This document shows positions 17,575 to 26,273 of a stretch of DNA of 64,000 nt, piece after piece. The notes below the pieces were generated by a model, which saw only the letters and a list, made by a program, of their open reading frames with translations, had not been told where the DNA came from and made no database searches. The first letter of the stretch is position 1. Each line of letters begins with the position of its first letter. This stretch comes from Nitratidesulfovibrio sp. (GTDB taxonomy: Bacteria > Desulfobacterota > Desulfovibrionia > Desulfovibrionales > Desulfovibrionaceae), in NCBI RefSeq assembly GCF_040373385.1, contig NZ_JBDXXH010000004.1, positions 301,952 to 365,951 on the forward strand, written 5' to 3'. The position numbers were made by a program, and so were the translations under genes.

Positions 17575-18371
17575 GGCGCTTTCACTGGATCGTCCCCTTT
17601 ACCGCCGTGGGCTCGCTGGTGTTCCTGTACGTGCCGCTGCTGGCCGTGGCCGTGTTCTCGGTGAACGCCTCGCGCTTCGGGCTGACCTGGCAGGGCTTTA
17701 CCCTGAAGTGGTACCAGCGCCTGTTCGCCAACGAGCAGATCCTGGAGGCCGCGTGGAACACCCTGTTCCTGGCCGGGGTGTCCACCGTCATCGCCACGGT
17801 GCTGGGCACGGTGCTGGCCATCGGGCTGAAGCGCTACCCCTGGTCGCGCCGGGTGTACACCCTGCTGGACATCAACCTGCACCTGCCGGTGGTGACGCCG
17901 GAAATCGTCTTCGCCGCCGCGCTGGCCGTGGCCTTCGGCCTGTTGCGCATGGTCTTTTCGGTGTTCGAACCGGGCATGCTGAACATGATCATCGGCCACG
18001 TGACCTTCCAGGTGTCCTTCGTGGCGCTGGTGGTGGGTGCCCGGCTGGCCTCCATATCCACCGACATCGAGGAAGCCGCGCGCGACCTGTACGCCGACAA
18101 CGCCTACATCATGCGCCACGTCATGCTGCCATTGCTGAAGCCCGGCATCGTGGGCGGGGCCATGCTGGCCTTCACCCTTTCGCTGGACGACTTCGTTATC
18201 AGCTTCTTCACCGCCGGTCCCACCTCGGTCACCCTGCCGCTGTATATCTACGCCACCGTGCGGCGCGGCGTGACCCCGGACATCCACGCGCTGTCAACGC
18301 TGGCGCTCTGCGTCACCGTCATCCTGGTCATGATCTCGGAACGGGTAACCCGCAAAACCAACAAGGAGTGA
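17571..18371 (+). CDS. potC: Spermidine/putrescine ABC transporter permease
   Basis: A 266-residue second permease subunit with about six membrane segments and the EAA loop EEAARDLYADNAYIMRHV. It pairs with PotB to form the channel. It overlaps potB by four bases and is followed after 3 bp by potD, whose ribosome binding site (AAGGAG) lies in the last codons of potC. Confidence 0.92.
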   Translation: MRRFHWIVPFTAVGSLVFLYVPLLAVAVFSVNASRFGLTWQGFTLKWYQRLFANEQILEAAWNTLFLAGVSTVIATVLGTVLAIGLKRYPWSRRVYTLLDINLHLPVVTPEIVFAAALAVAFGLLRMVFSVFEPGMLNMIIGHVTFQVSFVALVVGARLASISTDIEEAARDLYADNAYIMRHVMLPLLKPGIVGGAMLAFTLSLDDFVISFFTAGPTSVTLPLYIYATVRRGVTPDIHALSTLALCVTVILVMISERVTRKTNKE

Positions 18372-18374
18372 TCC

Positions 18375-19418
18375 ATGCGCAAGATTCTCTTCATGGCGCT
18401 GGCGATGGTCCTGCTCGCCGCAAACATGGCTATGGCCGCGGACAAGGAACTCCGCCTGTTTATCTGGTCCGAGTACATGCCGGAGGACTTCGTCCCCAAC
18501 TTCGAAAAGGAAACCGGCATCAAGGTGCGCGTGGACTACTACGAGTCCATGGAAGAGATGATCGCCAAGCTTCAGGCGGGCGGCGTTTCGCAGTACGACA
18601 TCGTGGTGCCCTCCGACTACCTGCTGCCCACCATGGTCAACCTGGGCCTGCTGGCAAAGATCGACCACGCCAAGGTGCCCAACCTCAAGAACCTGGACGA
18701 GCTGTTCGTGAACCCCAAGTACGACGCGGGCAACACCCACAGCGTGGCCTACCAGTGGGGCACCCTGGGCATGATGTACAAGAAGGGCAAGGTGCCCGGC
18801 GACCCGCCCTCGTGGGCCGTGATGTTCGACGAGAAGAAACAGGCCGGGCCCTTCGTGCTCATCGATTCGGTGCGTGAAATGCTGGGCAGCGCGCTTGTCT
18901 ACATGGGCAAGGACGTGAACACCACCGATCCGGCGGACCTGAAGGCCCTGGCCGACATGATGCTGAAGGTGAAGAAGAGCAAATACTTCCAGGGCTTCGA
19001 AGTGGGCACCGGTGCCCGCAGCAAGGTGGTGGCCGGTACCGCCGTGGCCGCCATCGTCTACAACGGCGACGGCCTGCGCGCGGTGGCCGAAGACCCCACC
19101 TCCGGTTTCGCCAACCCCGCAGAAGGCGCGGTGATGTGGGTGGACAACCTGTGCATTCCCGCCAAGGCCCCCCACCCCGAAGCGGCCCACAAGTTCATCA
19201 ACTACGTGCTCGACGCCAAGAACGGCGCGCACCTGTCCAACTGGACGCAGTACCCCACGCCCAACAAGGCCGCCAAGGAATTCATCACCCCCGAAGACTT
19301 GGCGAACCCGGCCATCTACCCGACCAAGGACTACATCGGCAAGCTGCAGCTGCTGCGCGACCTGGGCAAGGAAAACCGGCTGTATGACGAGTTGTGGACC
19401 ATGATCAAGACCCGGTAG
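18375..19418 (+). CDS. potD: Periplasmic polyamine-binding protein
   Basis: A 347-residue extracytoplasmic solute-binding protein of the PotD/PotF family. A signal peptide with basic N-terminus and hydrophobic core is predicted to be cleaved after MAMA (about residue 21). The mature start KELRLFIWSEYMPEDF is typical of PotD, and the ligand-binding region includes YDIVVPSDYLLP. It captures putrescine or spermidine in the periplasm and delivers it to PotBC. It follows potC by 3 bp. Downstream lies a 355-bp gap with hairpins and a palindromic repeat before patA. Confidence 0.92.
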   Translation: MRKILFMALAMVLLAANMAMAADKELRLFIWSEYMPEDFVPNFEKETGIKVRVDYYESMEEMIAKLQAGGVSQYDIVVPSDYLLPTMVNLGLLAKIDHAKVPNLKNLDELFVNPKYDAGNTHSVAYQWGTLGMMYKKGKVPGDPPSWAVMFDEKKQAGPFVLIDSVREMLGSALVYMGKDVNTTDPADLKALADMMLKVKKSKYFQGFEVGTGARSKVVAGTAVAAIVYNGDGLRAVAEDPTSGFANPAEGAVMWVDNLCIPAKAPHPEAAHKFINYVLDAKNGAHLSNWTQYPTPNKAAKEFITPEDLANPAIYPTKDYIGKLQLLRDLGKENRLYDELWTMIKTR

Positions 19419-19434
19419 GCAGCACGCTCCGTCC

Positions 19435-19537
19435 TTTCGTTCTCCGGCGTCGTCAGATTTCGTCTTTCACTCCGGTCACGCACGCCAGAAGTGCGCTCGC
19501 TTCGTGAACGTCTCATCTCCCTCGCCGGAGAACGAAA
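19435..19537. repeat. Dispersed palindromic repeat, copy A
   Basis: A perfect 15-bp inverted repeat (TTTCGTTCTCCGGCG at 19435-19449 and its complement at 19523-19537) bounds a ~103-bp element between potD and patA. Its ends resemble those of copies B (21142-21250) and C (56862-57022): a shared outward-facing end of the form TTTTCGTTCGYTGGC. No coding sequence is evident. Confidence 0.75.
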
Positions 19538-19586
19538 ATCCTGTCGCGTGCCGCACGGCAAGCGCGGGCAAGAGCAACACGCGGCC

Positions 19587-19712
19587 CCATCGCCACGCTG
19601 GCGATGGCGCGCGACAGACCGCATCAGCACAGACTTCGATTTTCCGGGGGCGCGTTCCTCCGGCTCCGCGGCGGACCCCGAAAGGGGGGTGCAGGGGGCA
19701 CAGGCCCCCTGC
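19587..19712 (+). terminator. Pair of GC hairpins downstream of potD
   Basis: CCATCGCCA-CGC-TGGCGATGG (19587-19607) and GCAGGGGGC-ACAG-GCCCCCTGC (19691-19712) are perfect stems in the potD-patA gap. Neither has a T tract; they could attenuate transcription or protect the potABCD mRNA end. Confidence 0.4.
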
Positions 19713-19773
19713 CCGCCGGAGGCGTGAGACCACAGGCAACCCCGCCCCCATCACCGCAACACAGGAAGGCCGT

Positions 19774-21126
19774 ATGAGCCGCGACATCGCTCTCGCAAAG
19801 CAGGAAGCAACCCGCATTCTGGACATCGTCCGCCGCCCGGCGGACGCCATCACCCGTGAGGAGCGCGAACGCATCACCCGCGACACTGCGGAAAATTTCG
19901 CCAACCACATCAACAAGGGCTTCTTGCAGTACCGCAAGTCCGTCACCGAATCGGGCGGCTTCGCGGTTACCGAATGGGTTGGCAGCGGGTCGATCATGCG
20001 CGACGCGCTGGACCGCGAATACATCGACATGCTGGGCGGCTTTGGCCTGTACAGCCACGGCATGCGCCATCCGCGCATCGTCGAGGCGGTAAAGGCCCAG
20101 CTCGACCGGTCGCCCCAGTACAGCCAGGAAATGCTGGACCCCCTGCGGGCGCAACTGGCCAAGGTGCTTGCCGCGCTGACCCCCGGCGACATCCAGTACG
20201 GGTTCTTTGCCAACAGCGGCACGGAAGCCATCGAGGGCGCGCTGAAGCTGGCCAAGTTCTACACCGGCAAGTCGGGCTTCGTGTCCATGCTCAAGGGCTT
20301 TCACGGCAAGACGTTGGGGGCGCTTTCGGTAATGGGCAAGTCGGTGTTCCGCGAACCCCTGCTGCCCCTGCTGGGCGGCGTGCAGTTTGCCCCGTTCGGC
20401 GATGCCGACGCGGTGGAACGCATTCTTGCCTCGGCCCAGGCCGTGGGCGCGGGCATTGCCGCCGTCATCGCCGAACCCATCCAGGGCGAGGCGGGGGCCG
20501 TGGTGCCCCCCGACGACTTCTGGCCCCGCCTGCGTGAAATCTGCACCAAGTACGGCGTGCTGCTGATCGCCGATGAAGTGCAGACCGGCTTCGGGCGCAC
20601 CGGCACCGTGTTCGGCGTGGACCACTGGGACGTTGCGCCGGACATCATGTGCTTCGGCAAGGCCCTGGGCGGCGGCGTGGTGCCCATGTCCGCGTTCATG
20701 TCCACGCCGGAAATCTGGAAGGTCATGGAACCCAACCCGTTCATGCACACCACCACCACAGGCGGCAACCCGCTGGCCTGCGCGTCGGCCCTTGCGGGCA
20801 TAGAGGTGATGCTGGACGAGGACCTGCCCGGACAGGCCAAGGCCAAGGGCGAGTACATGCTGGAGCGCCTGCACGACCTTCAGGAACGCTACCCCGGCAT
20901 CTTCCGCGAGATTCGCGGCAAGGGCCTGCTCATCGGCATGGACTTCCTGGATGGCGAGACGGGCTACAAGGTGGCCGCCGGGCTGTTTGCCCGCAACGTG
21001 CTGACGGCGGGTACCCTGACCAACTCGGAATGCATCCGCATCGAACCCGCGCTGAACACACCCATGGAACTGCTCGACGAAGTGCTCAACCGGCTGGAGG
21101 ATGTTCTCCGCCACATCCGTGCCTAA
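19774..21126 (+). CDS. patA: Putrescine aminotransferase
   Basis: A 450-residue class-III aminotransferase closely resembling E. coli PatA/YgjG across its length: the N-terminal NHINKGFLQYRKSVTESGG, YGFFANSGTEAIEGALKLAK, LLIADEVQTGFGRTG with the PLP Asp, CFGKALGGGVVPMSAF with the Schiff-base Lys, and TTTTGGNPLACASALAG. It converts putrescine plus 2-oxoglutarate to 4-aminobutanal (cyclising to pyrroline) and glutamate. The start at 19774 has AGGAAGG 6 bp upstream; the longer frame reaching back to 19504 runs through repeat copy A and is not coding. It is flanked on both sides by copies of the dispersed palindromic repeat. Confidence 0.93.
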   Translation: MSRDIALAKQEATRILDIVRRPADAITREERERITRDTAENFANHINKGFLQYRKSVTESGGFAVTEWVGSGSIMRDALDREYIDMLGGFGLYSHGMRHPRIVEAVKAQLDRSPQYSQEMLDPLRAQLAKVLAALTPGDIQYGFFANSGTEAIEGALKLAKFYTGKSGFVSMLKGFHGKTLGALSVMGKSVFREPLLPLLGGVQFAPFGDADAVERILASAQAVGAGIAAVIAEPIQGEAGAVVPPDDFWPRLREICTKYGVLLIADEVQTGFGRTGTVFGVDHWDVAPDIMCFGKALGGGVVPMSAFMSTPEIWKVMEPNPFMHTTTTGGNPLACASALAGIEVMLDEDLPGQAKAKGEYMLERLHDLQERYPGIFREIRGKGLLIGMDFLDGETGYKVAAGLFARNVLTAGTLTNSECIRIEPALNTPMELLDEVLNRLEDVLRHIRA

Positions 21127-21141
21127 CTGATGGCAACTCGG

Positions 21142-21250
21142 CCTTTTGCCCGCTGGCATCGTCAAACGTCATCAGCCGTTCCGGTCAAATACCATAAGAG
21201 TATGTTCCCTCCACGGCAGACTCGTTTTCCTTGCCAGCGAACAAAAATCC
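21142..21250. repeat. Dispersed palindromic repeat, copy B
   Basis: Imperfect inverted ends (CTTTTGCCCGCTGGCA at the left, TGCCAGCGAACAAAAA at the right, 14 of 16 paired) lie between patA and patD. The last 39 bp match copy C at 34 positions. Another arm pair, AACGTCATCAGCCG and CGGCTGAGACGTT (to 21269), interleaves with the ends. Confidence 0.75.
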
Positions 21251-21299
21251 GAATTGCGGCTGAGACGTTAGTGCTGCACGCCGCCAAAGGAGGCCAGCA

Positions 21300-22736
21300 A
21301 TGAACATGAAGCTCTGGATCGACGGCGCGTGGACCGAAGGCGCCGCAGGGCGCACCCTGCCCGTGGAAAACCCCGCCACCCGCGAAACCGTGGGTACCGT
21401 CATTGCCGCCACAGCGGCGGACGTGGACAAGGCCGTGGCCGCCGCCAAGGCTGCCTTCTACGACGGACGCTGGTCGCGCCTGTCGCCCGGCGCGCGCTCC
21501 AAGGCGCTGTGGAAGCTGGCGGACCTGCTGGAGGCCAACATGGAGGTCTTCGCCCGCGTGGAGTCGGAAGACACCGGCAAGCCGTACGAGTTCCTCAGCC
21601 TGGGGGGCGACCTGCCGTTCTGCGTGGACAACCTGCGGTTCTTTTCCGCCGCAGTGCGCGACACGCACGGCCACCATGCCGGTGAATACATGCCCGGCTA
21701 CACCTCCATCTACCGGCGCGAGCCGGTGGGGGTGGTGGGCCAGATCGCCCCGTGGAACTACCCGCTGCTGATGGCGGTGTGGAAGCTTGGGCCGGCCCTT
21801 GCCGCCGGGTGCACGGCGGTGCTGAAGCCCGCCACCATCACCCCCCGCACCGCGCTGATGCTGGCGGAACTGACCGCGCAGGCTGGCATTCCCGACGGGG
21901 TGGTCAACGTGATCACCGGCAACGTGGGCGAGATGCTGGTCAAGCACCCCGACATCCGCATGGTCAGCCTGACCGGGGCCACGGAAACGGGCCGCTCGGT
22001 CATGCGCACGGCTGCGGACACCCTGAAGCGCGTGCACCTGGAGCTGGGCGGCAAGGCCCCGCTGGTGGTGTTCAACGATGCCGACGTGGAACTGGTGGCC
22101 GCCAAGGCCTCGCTGGCCGCGTTCTGCAACACCGGGCAGGACTGCACGGCGGCCACCCGCGTCTACGTGCAGCGCGACAAACTGGCGCAGGTTACCGACG
22201 CGCTGGTGGCGGCCATGCAGGGCGTGGTGGTGGGCGACCCCTTCGACGGGGCCACCCAGATGGGGCCGCTGGTGTCCGCCGGGCATCTGGCGTCCGTCGG
22301 CGGCTTCGTGGACCGCGCCCGCGCCGCAGGGGCCAGGGTGCTGTGCGGCGGCAAGCTCGCCACGGGGGTTGGAGCCGGGTACTACTACGAGCCCACGGTC
22401 ATCATGGACGCGGACCAGAAGTCGGAGATCGTGCAGGAGGAAGTGTTCGGCCCGGTGCTGACCGTGCTGCCCTTCGATACCGAGGACGACGCCGTGCGCC
22501 TGGCCAACGACGTGGTCTACGGCCTTGCCTCGTCGGTGTTCACCAGCGACGTGGGCCGCGCCATGCGCGTTTCCGCCGCGCTGGAATTCGGCACCGTGTG
22601 GATCAACGACCACCTGCCGCTTACCTCGGAAACGCCCCACGGCGGCTTCAAGCAGTCCGGCTTCGGCAAGGACCTGTCCAGCGAGGCGGTGGGCGACTAC
22701 CAGATCACCAAGCACGTCATGATCAACCAGGGGTAG
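21300..22736 (+). CDS. patD: 4-aminobutyraldehyde dehydrogenase
   Basis: A 478-residue NAD(P)-dependent aldehyde dehydrogenase. Visible are the cofactor-binding APWNYPLLMAVWKLGPAL, the catalytic Glu in HLELGGKAPLVVF and the catalytic Cys in FCNTGQDCTAATR, a form characteristic of PatD/YdcW-type aminobutyraldehyde dehydrogenases, followed by EEVFGPVLTVLPF. It oxidises 4-aminobutanal from PatA to 4-aminobutyrate, which GabT then uses. AAGGAGG lies 6 bp upstream of the ATG. It is followed closely by aguA. Confidence 0.92.
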   Translation: MNMKLWIDGAWTEGAAGRTLPVENPATRETVGTVIAATAADVDKAVAAAKAAFYDGRWSRLSPGARSKALWKLADLLEANMEVFARVESEDTGKPYEFLSLGGDLPFCVDNLRFFSAAVRDTHGHHAGEYMPGYTSIYRREPVGVVGQIAPWNYPLLMAVWKLGPALAAGCTAVLKPATITPRTALMLAELTAQAGIPDGVVNVITGNVGEMLVKHPDIRMVSLTGATETGRSVMRTAADTLKRVHLELGGKAPLVVFNDADVELVAAKASLAAFCNTGQDCTAATRVYVQRDKLAQVTDALVAAMQGVVVGDPFDGATQMGPLVSAGHLASVGGFVDRARAAGARVLCGGKLATGVGAGYYYEPTVIMDADQKSEIVQEEVFGPVLTVLPFDTEDDAVRLANDVVYGLASSVFTSDVGRAMRVSAALEFGTVWINDHLPLTSETPHGGFKQSGFGKDLSSEAVGDYQITKHVMINQG

Positions 22737-22766
22737 CCCATGTTCATGACACAGGAGGATACCGAC

Positions 22767-23885
22767 GTGAGGCGCACCGCACTCACGCCGCCAAGATTCG
22801 CGCCGGTGCGGTTGCCGGTGCGCGCCCCCGCCTGCGACGGGCTGCACATGCCCGCCGAATGGGAGCCGCACGCGGGCTGCTGGATGGCCTGGCCGTGCCC
22901 CGGCCCGCTGTGGCTGGACGCCCTGGAACCGGCGCGGGCATCGTATGCCGCCGTGGCGCGGGCCATTGCCCGGTTCGAGCCGGTGACCATGCTGGCCCGT
23001 CCGGAAGACGCCCAGGTCGCCGCCGCCCTGTGCGGCGCCACCGTGACCGTGCTGCCCGCGCCCATCGAGGATGCCTGGATGCGCGATTTCGGCCCCACCT
23101 TCCTGGTGGACGGCGCGGGCGGCGTGGCGGGTGTGCACTGGCTGTTCAACGCCTGGGGACACACCTACGACGAACCCACCCACGACGACGGCGTGGCCCA
23201 GCTCATCCTGTCGCGCCTCGGCATGCGGCGCTACGCGGCCCCGTTCATCCTCGAGGGCGGGTCCATCCACGTGGACGGGCAGGGCACCCTGATCACCACC
23301 GAACAGTGCCTGCTGGACCCGCGCCGCAACGCGGGCATGACCAAGGCCGATTTCGAGGAACTGTTCACCGCGTACCTCGGCGTGCGCAAGGTGGTCTGGC
23401 TGGGCGAGGGGCTGGAGGGCGACGATACGCACGGACACGTGGACATCGTGGCCAGCTTTGCCCGGCCCGGGGTGGTGCTGCTGCACCGCTGCGACGACCC
23501 GGAAGACCACAACCACGCGGTCTACCAGGACAACCTGCGACGGCTGGAACTGACCACCGACGCCTGCGGCAGGCCGTTCGAGATCATCACCATCGACCAG
23601 CCCGCCCGCGTGGACCACGGCGACAGGCGGATGGACCTTTCGTACATCAACTTCTACGTGGCCAACGGGGGCATCGTCATGTCCGCCTTCGGCGAGCCGG
23701 GCGACAAGCCGGACCCGCTGAATTCGCTGAGTTCGCAGGACAGGGCCGCCTTCGAAACCCTGCGCCGGGTCTTTCCGGGGCGAGAGGTGGTGCAGGTGCA
23801 TTCGCTGGACATCTTCCGGGGTGGGGGCGGCATCCACTGCATCACCCAGCAGCAGCCCACGGGCAGGCCGTTGCCGCCGTTCTGA
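22767..23885 (+). CDS. aguA: Agmatine deiminase
   Basis: A 372-residue agmatine deiminase of the peptidylarginine-deiminase-like fold. Signatures are MPAEWEPHAGCWMAWP, EDAWMRDFGPTFLVD, FILEGGSIHVDGQGT, THGHVDIVASFA and the catalytic Cys in RGGGGIHCITQQQP. It hydrolyses agmatine to N-carbamoylputrescine and ammonia, the step before AguB. GTG at 22767 is preferred because AGGAGG lies 8 bp upstream; ATG codons at 22740 and 22746 in the same frame would add up to nine residues and are possible. It is the last gene of the operon. An arginine decarboxylase is not seen, so agmatine may come from outside or from elsewhere in the genome. Confidence 0.92.
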   Translation: MRRTALTPPRFAPVRLPVRAPACDGLHMPAEWEPHAGCWMAWPCPGPLWLDALEPARASYAAVARAIARFEPVTMLARPEDAQVAAALCGATVTVLPAPIEDAWMRDFGPTFLVDGAGGVAGVHWLFNAWGHTYDEPTHDDGVAQLILSRLGMRRYAAPFILEGGSIHVDGQGTLITTEQCLLDPRRNAGMTKADFEELFTAYLGVRKVVWLGEGLEGDDTHGHVDIVASFARPGVVLLHRCDDPEDHNHAVYQDNLRRLELTTDACGRPFEIITIDQPARVDHGDRRMDLSYINFYVANGGIVMSAFGEPGDKPDPLNSLSSQDRAAFETLRRVFPGREVVQVHSLDIFRGGGGIHCITQQQPTGRPLPPF

Positions 23886-24000
23886 TTCCCACCGACGATA
23901 TCGCGCTGTCTTCCCTTCCGACAGTGGGCGGCCCGTGGCACATGCTGCGGGCCGCCGTGCGTTGGTGGGCGGGAGGTGGCGCGAAGGGGGAGTAGAGTGG

Positions 24001-24188
24001 AGAGGATGCCAGTCGCGCCTTTTGCGGAACTGGCGGACAGGATGGGGAGAGGATGTCAGTCGCGCTTCTTGCGGGACAGGCGGACAGGCTGCGGAGAGGA
24101 TGCCAGTCGCGCCTTTTGCAGAACTGGCGGACAGGCTGCGTAGGGTGCGTCAGTCGCGCTTCTTGCGAAACAGGCGCAGGGGATTGGG
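24001..24188. repeat. 47-bp tandem repeat array running into the 3' end of the DUF697 gene
   Basis: Four units with exact 47-bp spacing begin at 24001, 24048, 24095 and 24142. Each contains CAGTCGCGC-(C/T)TT-(T/C)TTGCG followed by an ACAGGC or ACTGGCGG segment. In units 1 and 3, GCCAGT and ACTGGC can pair to form a stem. The fourth and most diverged unit contains the last codons and stop of the minus-strand DUF697 gene. The unit is not a multiple of three, so the array is not in-frame expansion. Confidence 0.9.
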
Positions 24189-25430
24189 GATGCGGCTGCG
24201 GGGGGAAGGTGTTGTCGCGCCGTCCGGCGTGCGGGCGGAGTCGCCCGCGCGGGTGGCATGGGCGTGCGGCGGTGTGCCGGTGCACGGCGGGGCGGATTCG
24301 TCTTTCCCGGCGTTGTTCCGGGGGGCCTCGTCGCGGAAAGGCATGGCCTTGGCCACGGAGGTGGCCATGTCCCCGGCCCGGTGGACCACGTCGCCCACCC
24401 CGTGCGCCGTGGCCCGTGCCCCTTTGCGTACCGCATCGGCGGTGCGGCGGGCGGTGCCCTCCAGACCCGCCCGGATGCCCGATGCCACGCCGCCCATGGC
24501 CGCCTTGACCACGGCACGTCCCAGCCCGGCGGTCATCCGCCCGAGCAGGGCTGCCGATTCGCGGTAGGGGTTCTGGCGTGCCGGACAGCCGGGCAGTACC
24601 GGGGACAGCATGTTGCGGGTGACGATGCCCACCCGCAGGGCCAGCAGGGCATTGGCGGAACCGTCCACCAGCGCGGCGGCCAGCAGGGTGCCCATGTGCG
24701 AGGCACCCGGCATCGAGGCCAGCGGCGATGCCGTGAGCAACGGACCGAGCAGGGCGTGGACGTGCTCCTCAAGCCCTGCCTCTTCCAGCGCGCCCGCCGC
24801 CAGCGCGGTGCCCGCCACGTTGATGTACAGGCGCACCATGTCGCGCGGGTGGGGCCGCTGGTCGTAGATGGACGAGACGCGCCATACCAGGCGCGCCAGC
24901 AGCACCAGCACGATGAGGGTGTCCAGCCTGCCGTTGCGGGCCACGGCGGTGGACAGGAAGATGCGCGAGGCGGTGCGCTTGGTTTCGCGCAGGGCGGCGG
25001 CGTCCAGCGCGCGCAGCAGGGCGGCGGCTTCGGCCACTTCCGCCGTTACCGGGGGCGTGCCCTGGGCACGGCTGGTGCCCGCCGTCGCAGGGACAGGCCC
25101 GGTCGCCATGTGGGCAACGCCGCCTTCGCGCAGGTGCGGGTTGGCCCGCAGGCGTGCGGTAAGGCGACGCAGGTAGTCGCGCAGTGCTTCCGGCGTGGGG
25201 TTCTGCGGCTGGACCAGCGGGCGGGGGCGCAGGAACCAGGTACCCCCCAGCCAGCACAGTGCGCCGAGGTAGGCGGCCATGCCGCCCCAGAAGACGATTT
25301 GCCCCAGCAGCGGGTGAATGCGCGTGGCCATGTCGGACAGGGTCAGCACCTGCCCGCCGATGAATACGAACAGGCTGGCGCACAGAACTGCCGCGAACAG
25401 GAATAGGGCACGGGGGACGAACTGGTGCAT
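24150..25430 (-). CDS. DUF697-family membrane protein
   Basis: A 426-residue protein. Two N-terminal hydrophobic segments (residues ~5-30 and ~45-70) are followed by a cytosolic linker. A DUF697-type region includes KRTASRIFLSTAVARNG and MVRLYINVAGTALAAGA with further hydrophobic stretches. The C-terminal ~130 residues are charged and low in complexity and end in LFRKKRD. DUF697 proteins (YcjF group) are membrane proteins of unknown function. ATG at 25430 is supported by AAGGAGC 5 bp upstream. Its 3' end lies in the 47-bp repeat array. No functional link to neighbours is evident. Confidence 0.75.
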   Translation of the reverse strand: MHQFVPRALFLFAAVLCASLFVFIGGQVLTLSDMATRIHPLLGQIVFWGGMAAYLGALCWLGGTWFLRPRPLVQPQNPTPEALRDYLRRLTARLRANPHLREGGVAHMATGPVPATAGTSRAQGTPPVTAEVAEAAALLRALDAAALRETKRTASRIFLSTAVARNGRLDTLIVLVLLARLVWRVSSIYDQRPHPRDMVRLYINVAGTALAAGALEEAGLEEHVHALLGPLLTASPLASMPGASHMGTLLAAALVDGSANALLALRVGIVTRNMLSPVLPGCPARQNPYRESAALLGRMTAGLGRAVVKAAMGGVASGIRAGLEGTARRTADAVRKGARATAHGVGDVVHRAGDMATSVAKAMPFRDEAPRNNAGKDESAPPCTGTPPHAHATRAGDSARTPDGATTPSPRSRIPNPLRLFRKKRD

Positions 25431-25753
25431 GGGGCTCCTTGCCGCGAGGTGCCGGGGGATGGGCAGGCGTGAACCGGTGATGTTCGGGCCATAACCCGGC
25501 GATGTTCGGGCCATGCTCGGACCAAGATCGGGTCATGATCGGACTGTGATCCGGCCACGATTGGCCACGATTTGATGTCTGGCCTTTCCTATCAGGTGCG
25601 ACAGCATGGGGGCATCGTCAAGCCCGGCATGGGGCACGGCGTGGGACTGGCCCGTGTGCGGGCATGGCTGGCCTGGCGGGCATGACTGGCATGACGGGTG
25701 CGGGTGGGGTGGAAGGGCGCAGTGAGCGGAAGGGCGTTGGCGTGCCCGGAGGA
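25431..25753. other. Intergenic region with short direct repeats
   Basis: 323 bp between the DUF697 gene (start) and the second ModE-like gene (stop), both on the minus strand. It contains gatgttcgggccat twice (25479 and 25501, period 22 bp) and ggccacgatt twice near 25553-25573. No gene or clear promoter was recognised. Confidence 0.45.
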
Positions 25754-26164
25754 CTATTTGACGTCGCGGACCTTGTCCTCGAACTGGCGGACCGGCCACG
25801 GCAGCACCGTGGCGGCGCTTTCCACGGCGCAACGCTCCACGGTGGCAAACCACGCGCGAAAGCGGTCCATGGCTTCGCGCCCGGCCGGGGTCAGCCGGTA
25901 CCCTTCGCGGTTGCTGCCCGCCTTTTCCACCAGGCGCAGGCCAAGGGCGGTTTCGGTTTGCTTCAGCTTGCCCCACGCGGCACGGTACGACATGCCCAGC
26001 GCTTCCGCCGCCTTCTTCAGCGAGCCGTGTTCATAGATGGCCAGCAGCAGCATGGCCCGGCCCATGCCGAAGACCATTTCGCCGTCCTCTTCCAGCCACA
26101 GGTGCAGGCGGACGGTGGGACGGGGGGCAGGGGTGGGGGCGGGGCGAAGGGGAGTGGTGGTCAT
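25754..26164 (-). CDS. ModE-like winged-helix regulator (DNA-binding domain only), copy 2
   Basis: A 136-residue paralogue of the protein at 7236-7655, with VRLHLWLEEDGEMVFGMG, the HTH segment HGSLKKAAEALGMSYRAAW and LTPAGREAMDRFR. Like copy 1 it lacks the molybdate-binding Mop domains of ModE. The first ~15 residues are a Pro/Thr-rich extension. It lies on the same strand downstream of the fdhA2-fdhB2-fdhE2-cytochrome c3 operon, after a terminator-like hairpin and an 18-bp repeat array. The start at 26164 has only a weak GGAA upstream; an internal start is possible but would remove little. Confidence 0.85.
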   Translation of the reverse strand: MTTTPLRPAPTPAPRPTVRLHLWLEEDGEMVFGMGRAMLLLAIYEHGSLKKAAEALGMSYRAAWGKLKQTETALGLRLVEKAGSNREGYRLTPAGREAMDRFRAWFATVERCAVESAATVLPWPVRQFEDKVRDVK

Positions 26165-26201
26165 GCGCGTGTTCCGTGTAGGTGGTGAAACCGTCGCCAG
26201 T

Positions 26202-26273
26202 GCGGACAGGCCAGCGTGCGCGGACAGGCCAGCGTGCGCGGACAGGCCAGCGTGTGCGGACAGGGCTGGTCAC
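26202..26273. repeat. 18-bp tandem repeats upstream of the second ModE-like gene
   Basis: The unit gcggacaggccagcgtgc occurs at 26202, 26220 and 26238 (last base changed), followed by a diverged partial copy at 26256. The array starts 38 bp upstream of the ModE-like gene start, so it lies in the leader or promoter of that gene. Confidence 0.85.

Noticed and set aside
23999..24190. CRISPR array
   Set aside because: The 47-bp units are contiguous without spacers and run into a gene end; no cas genes are near.
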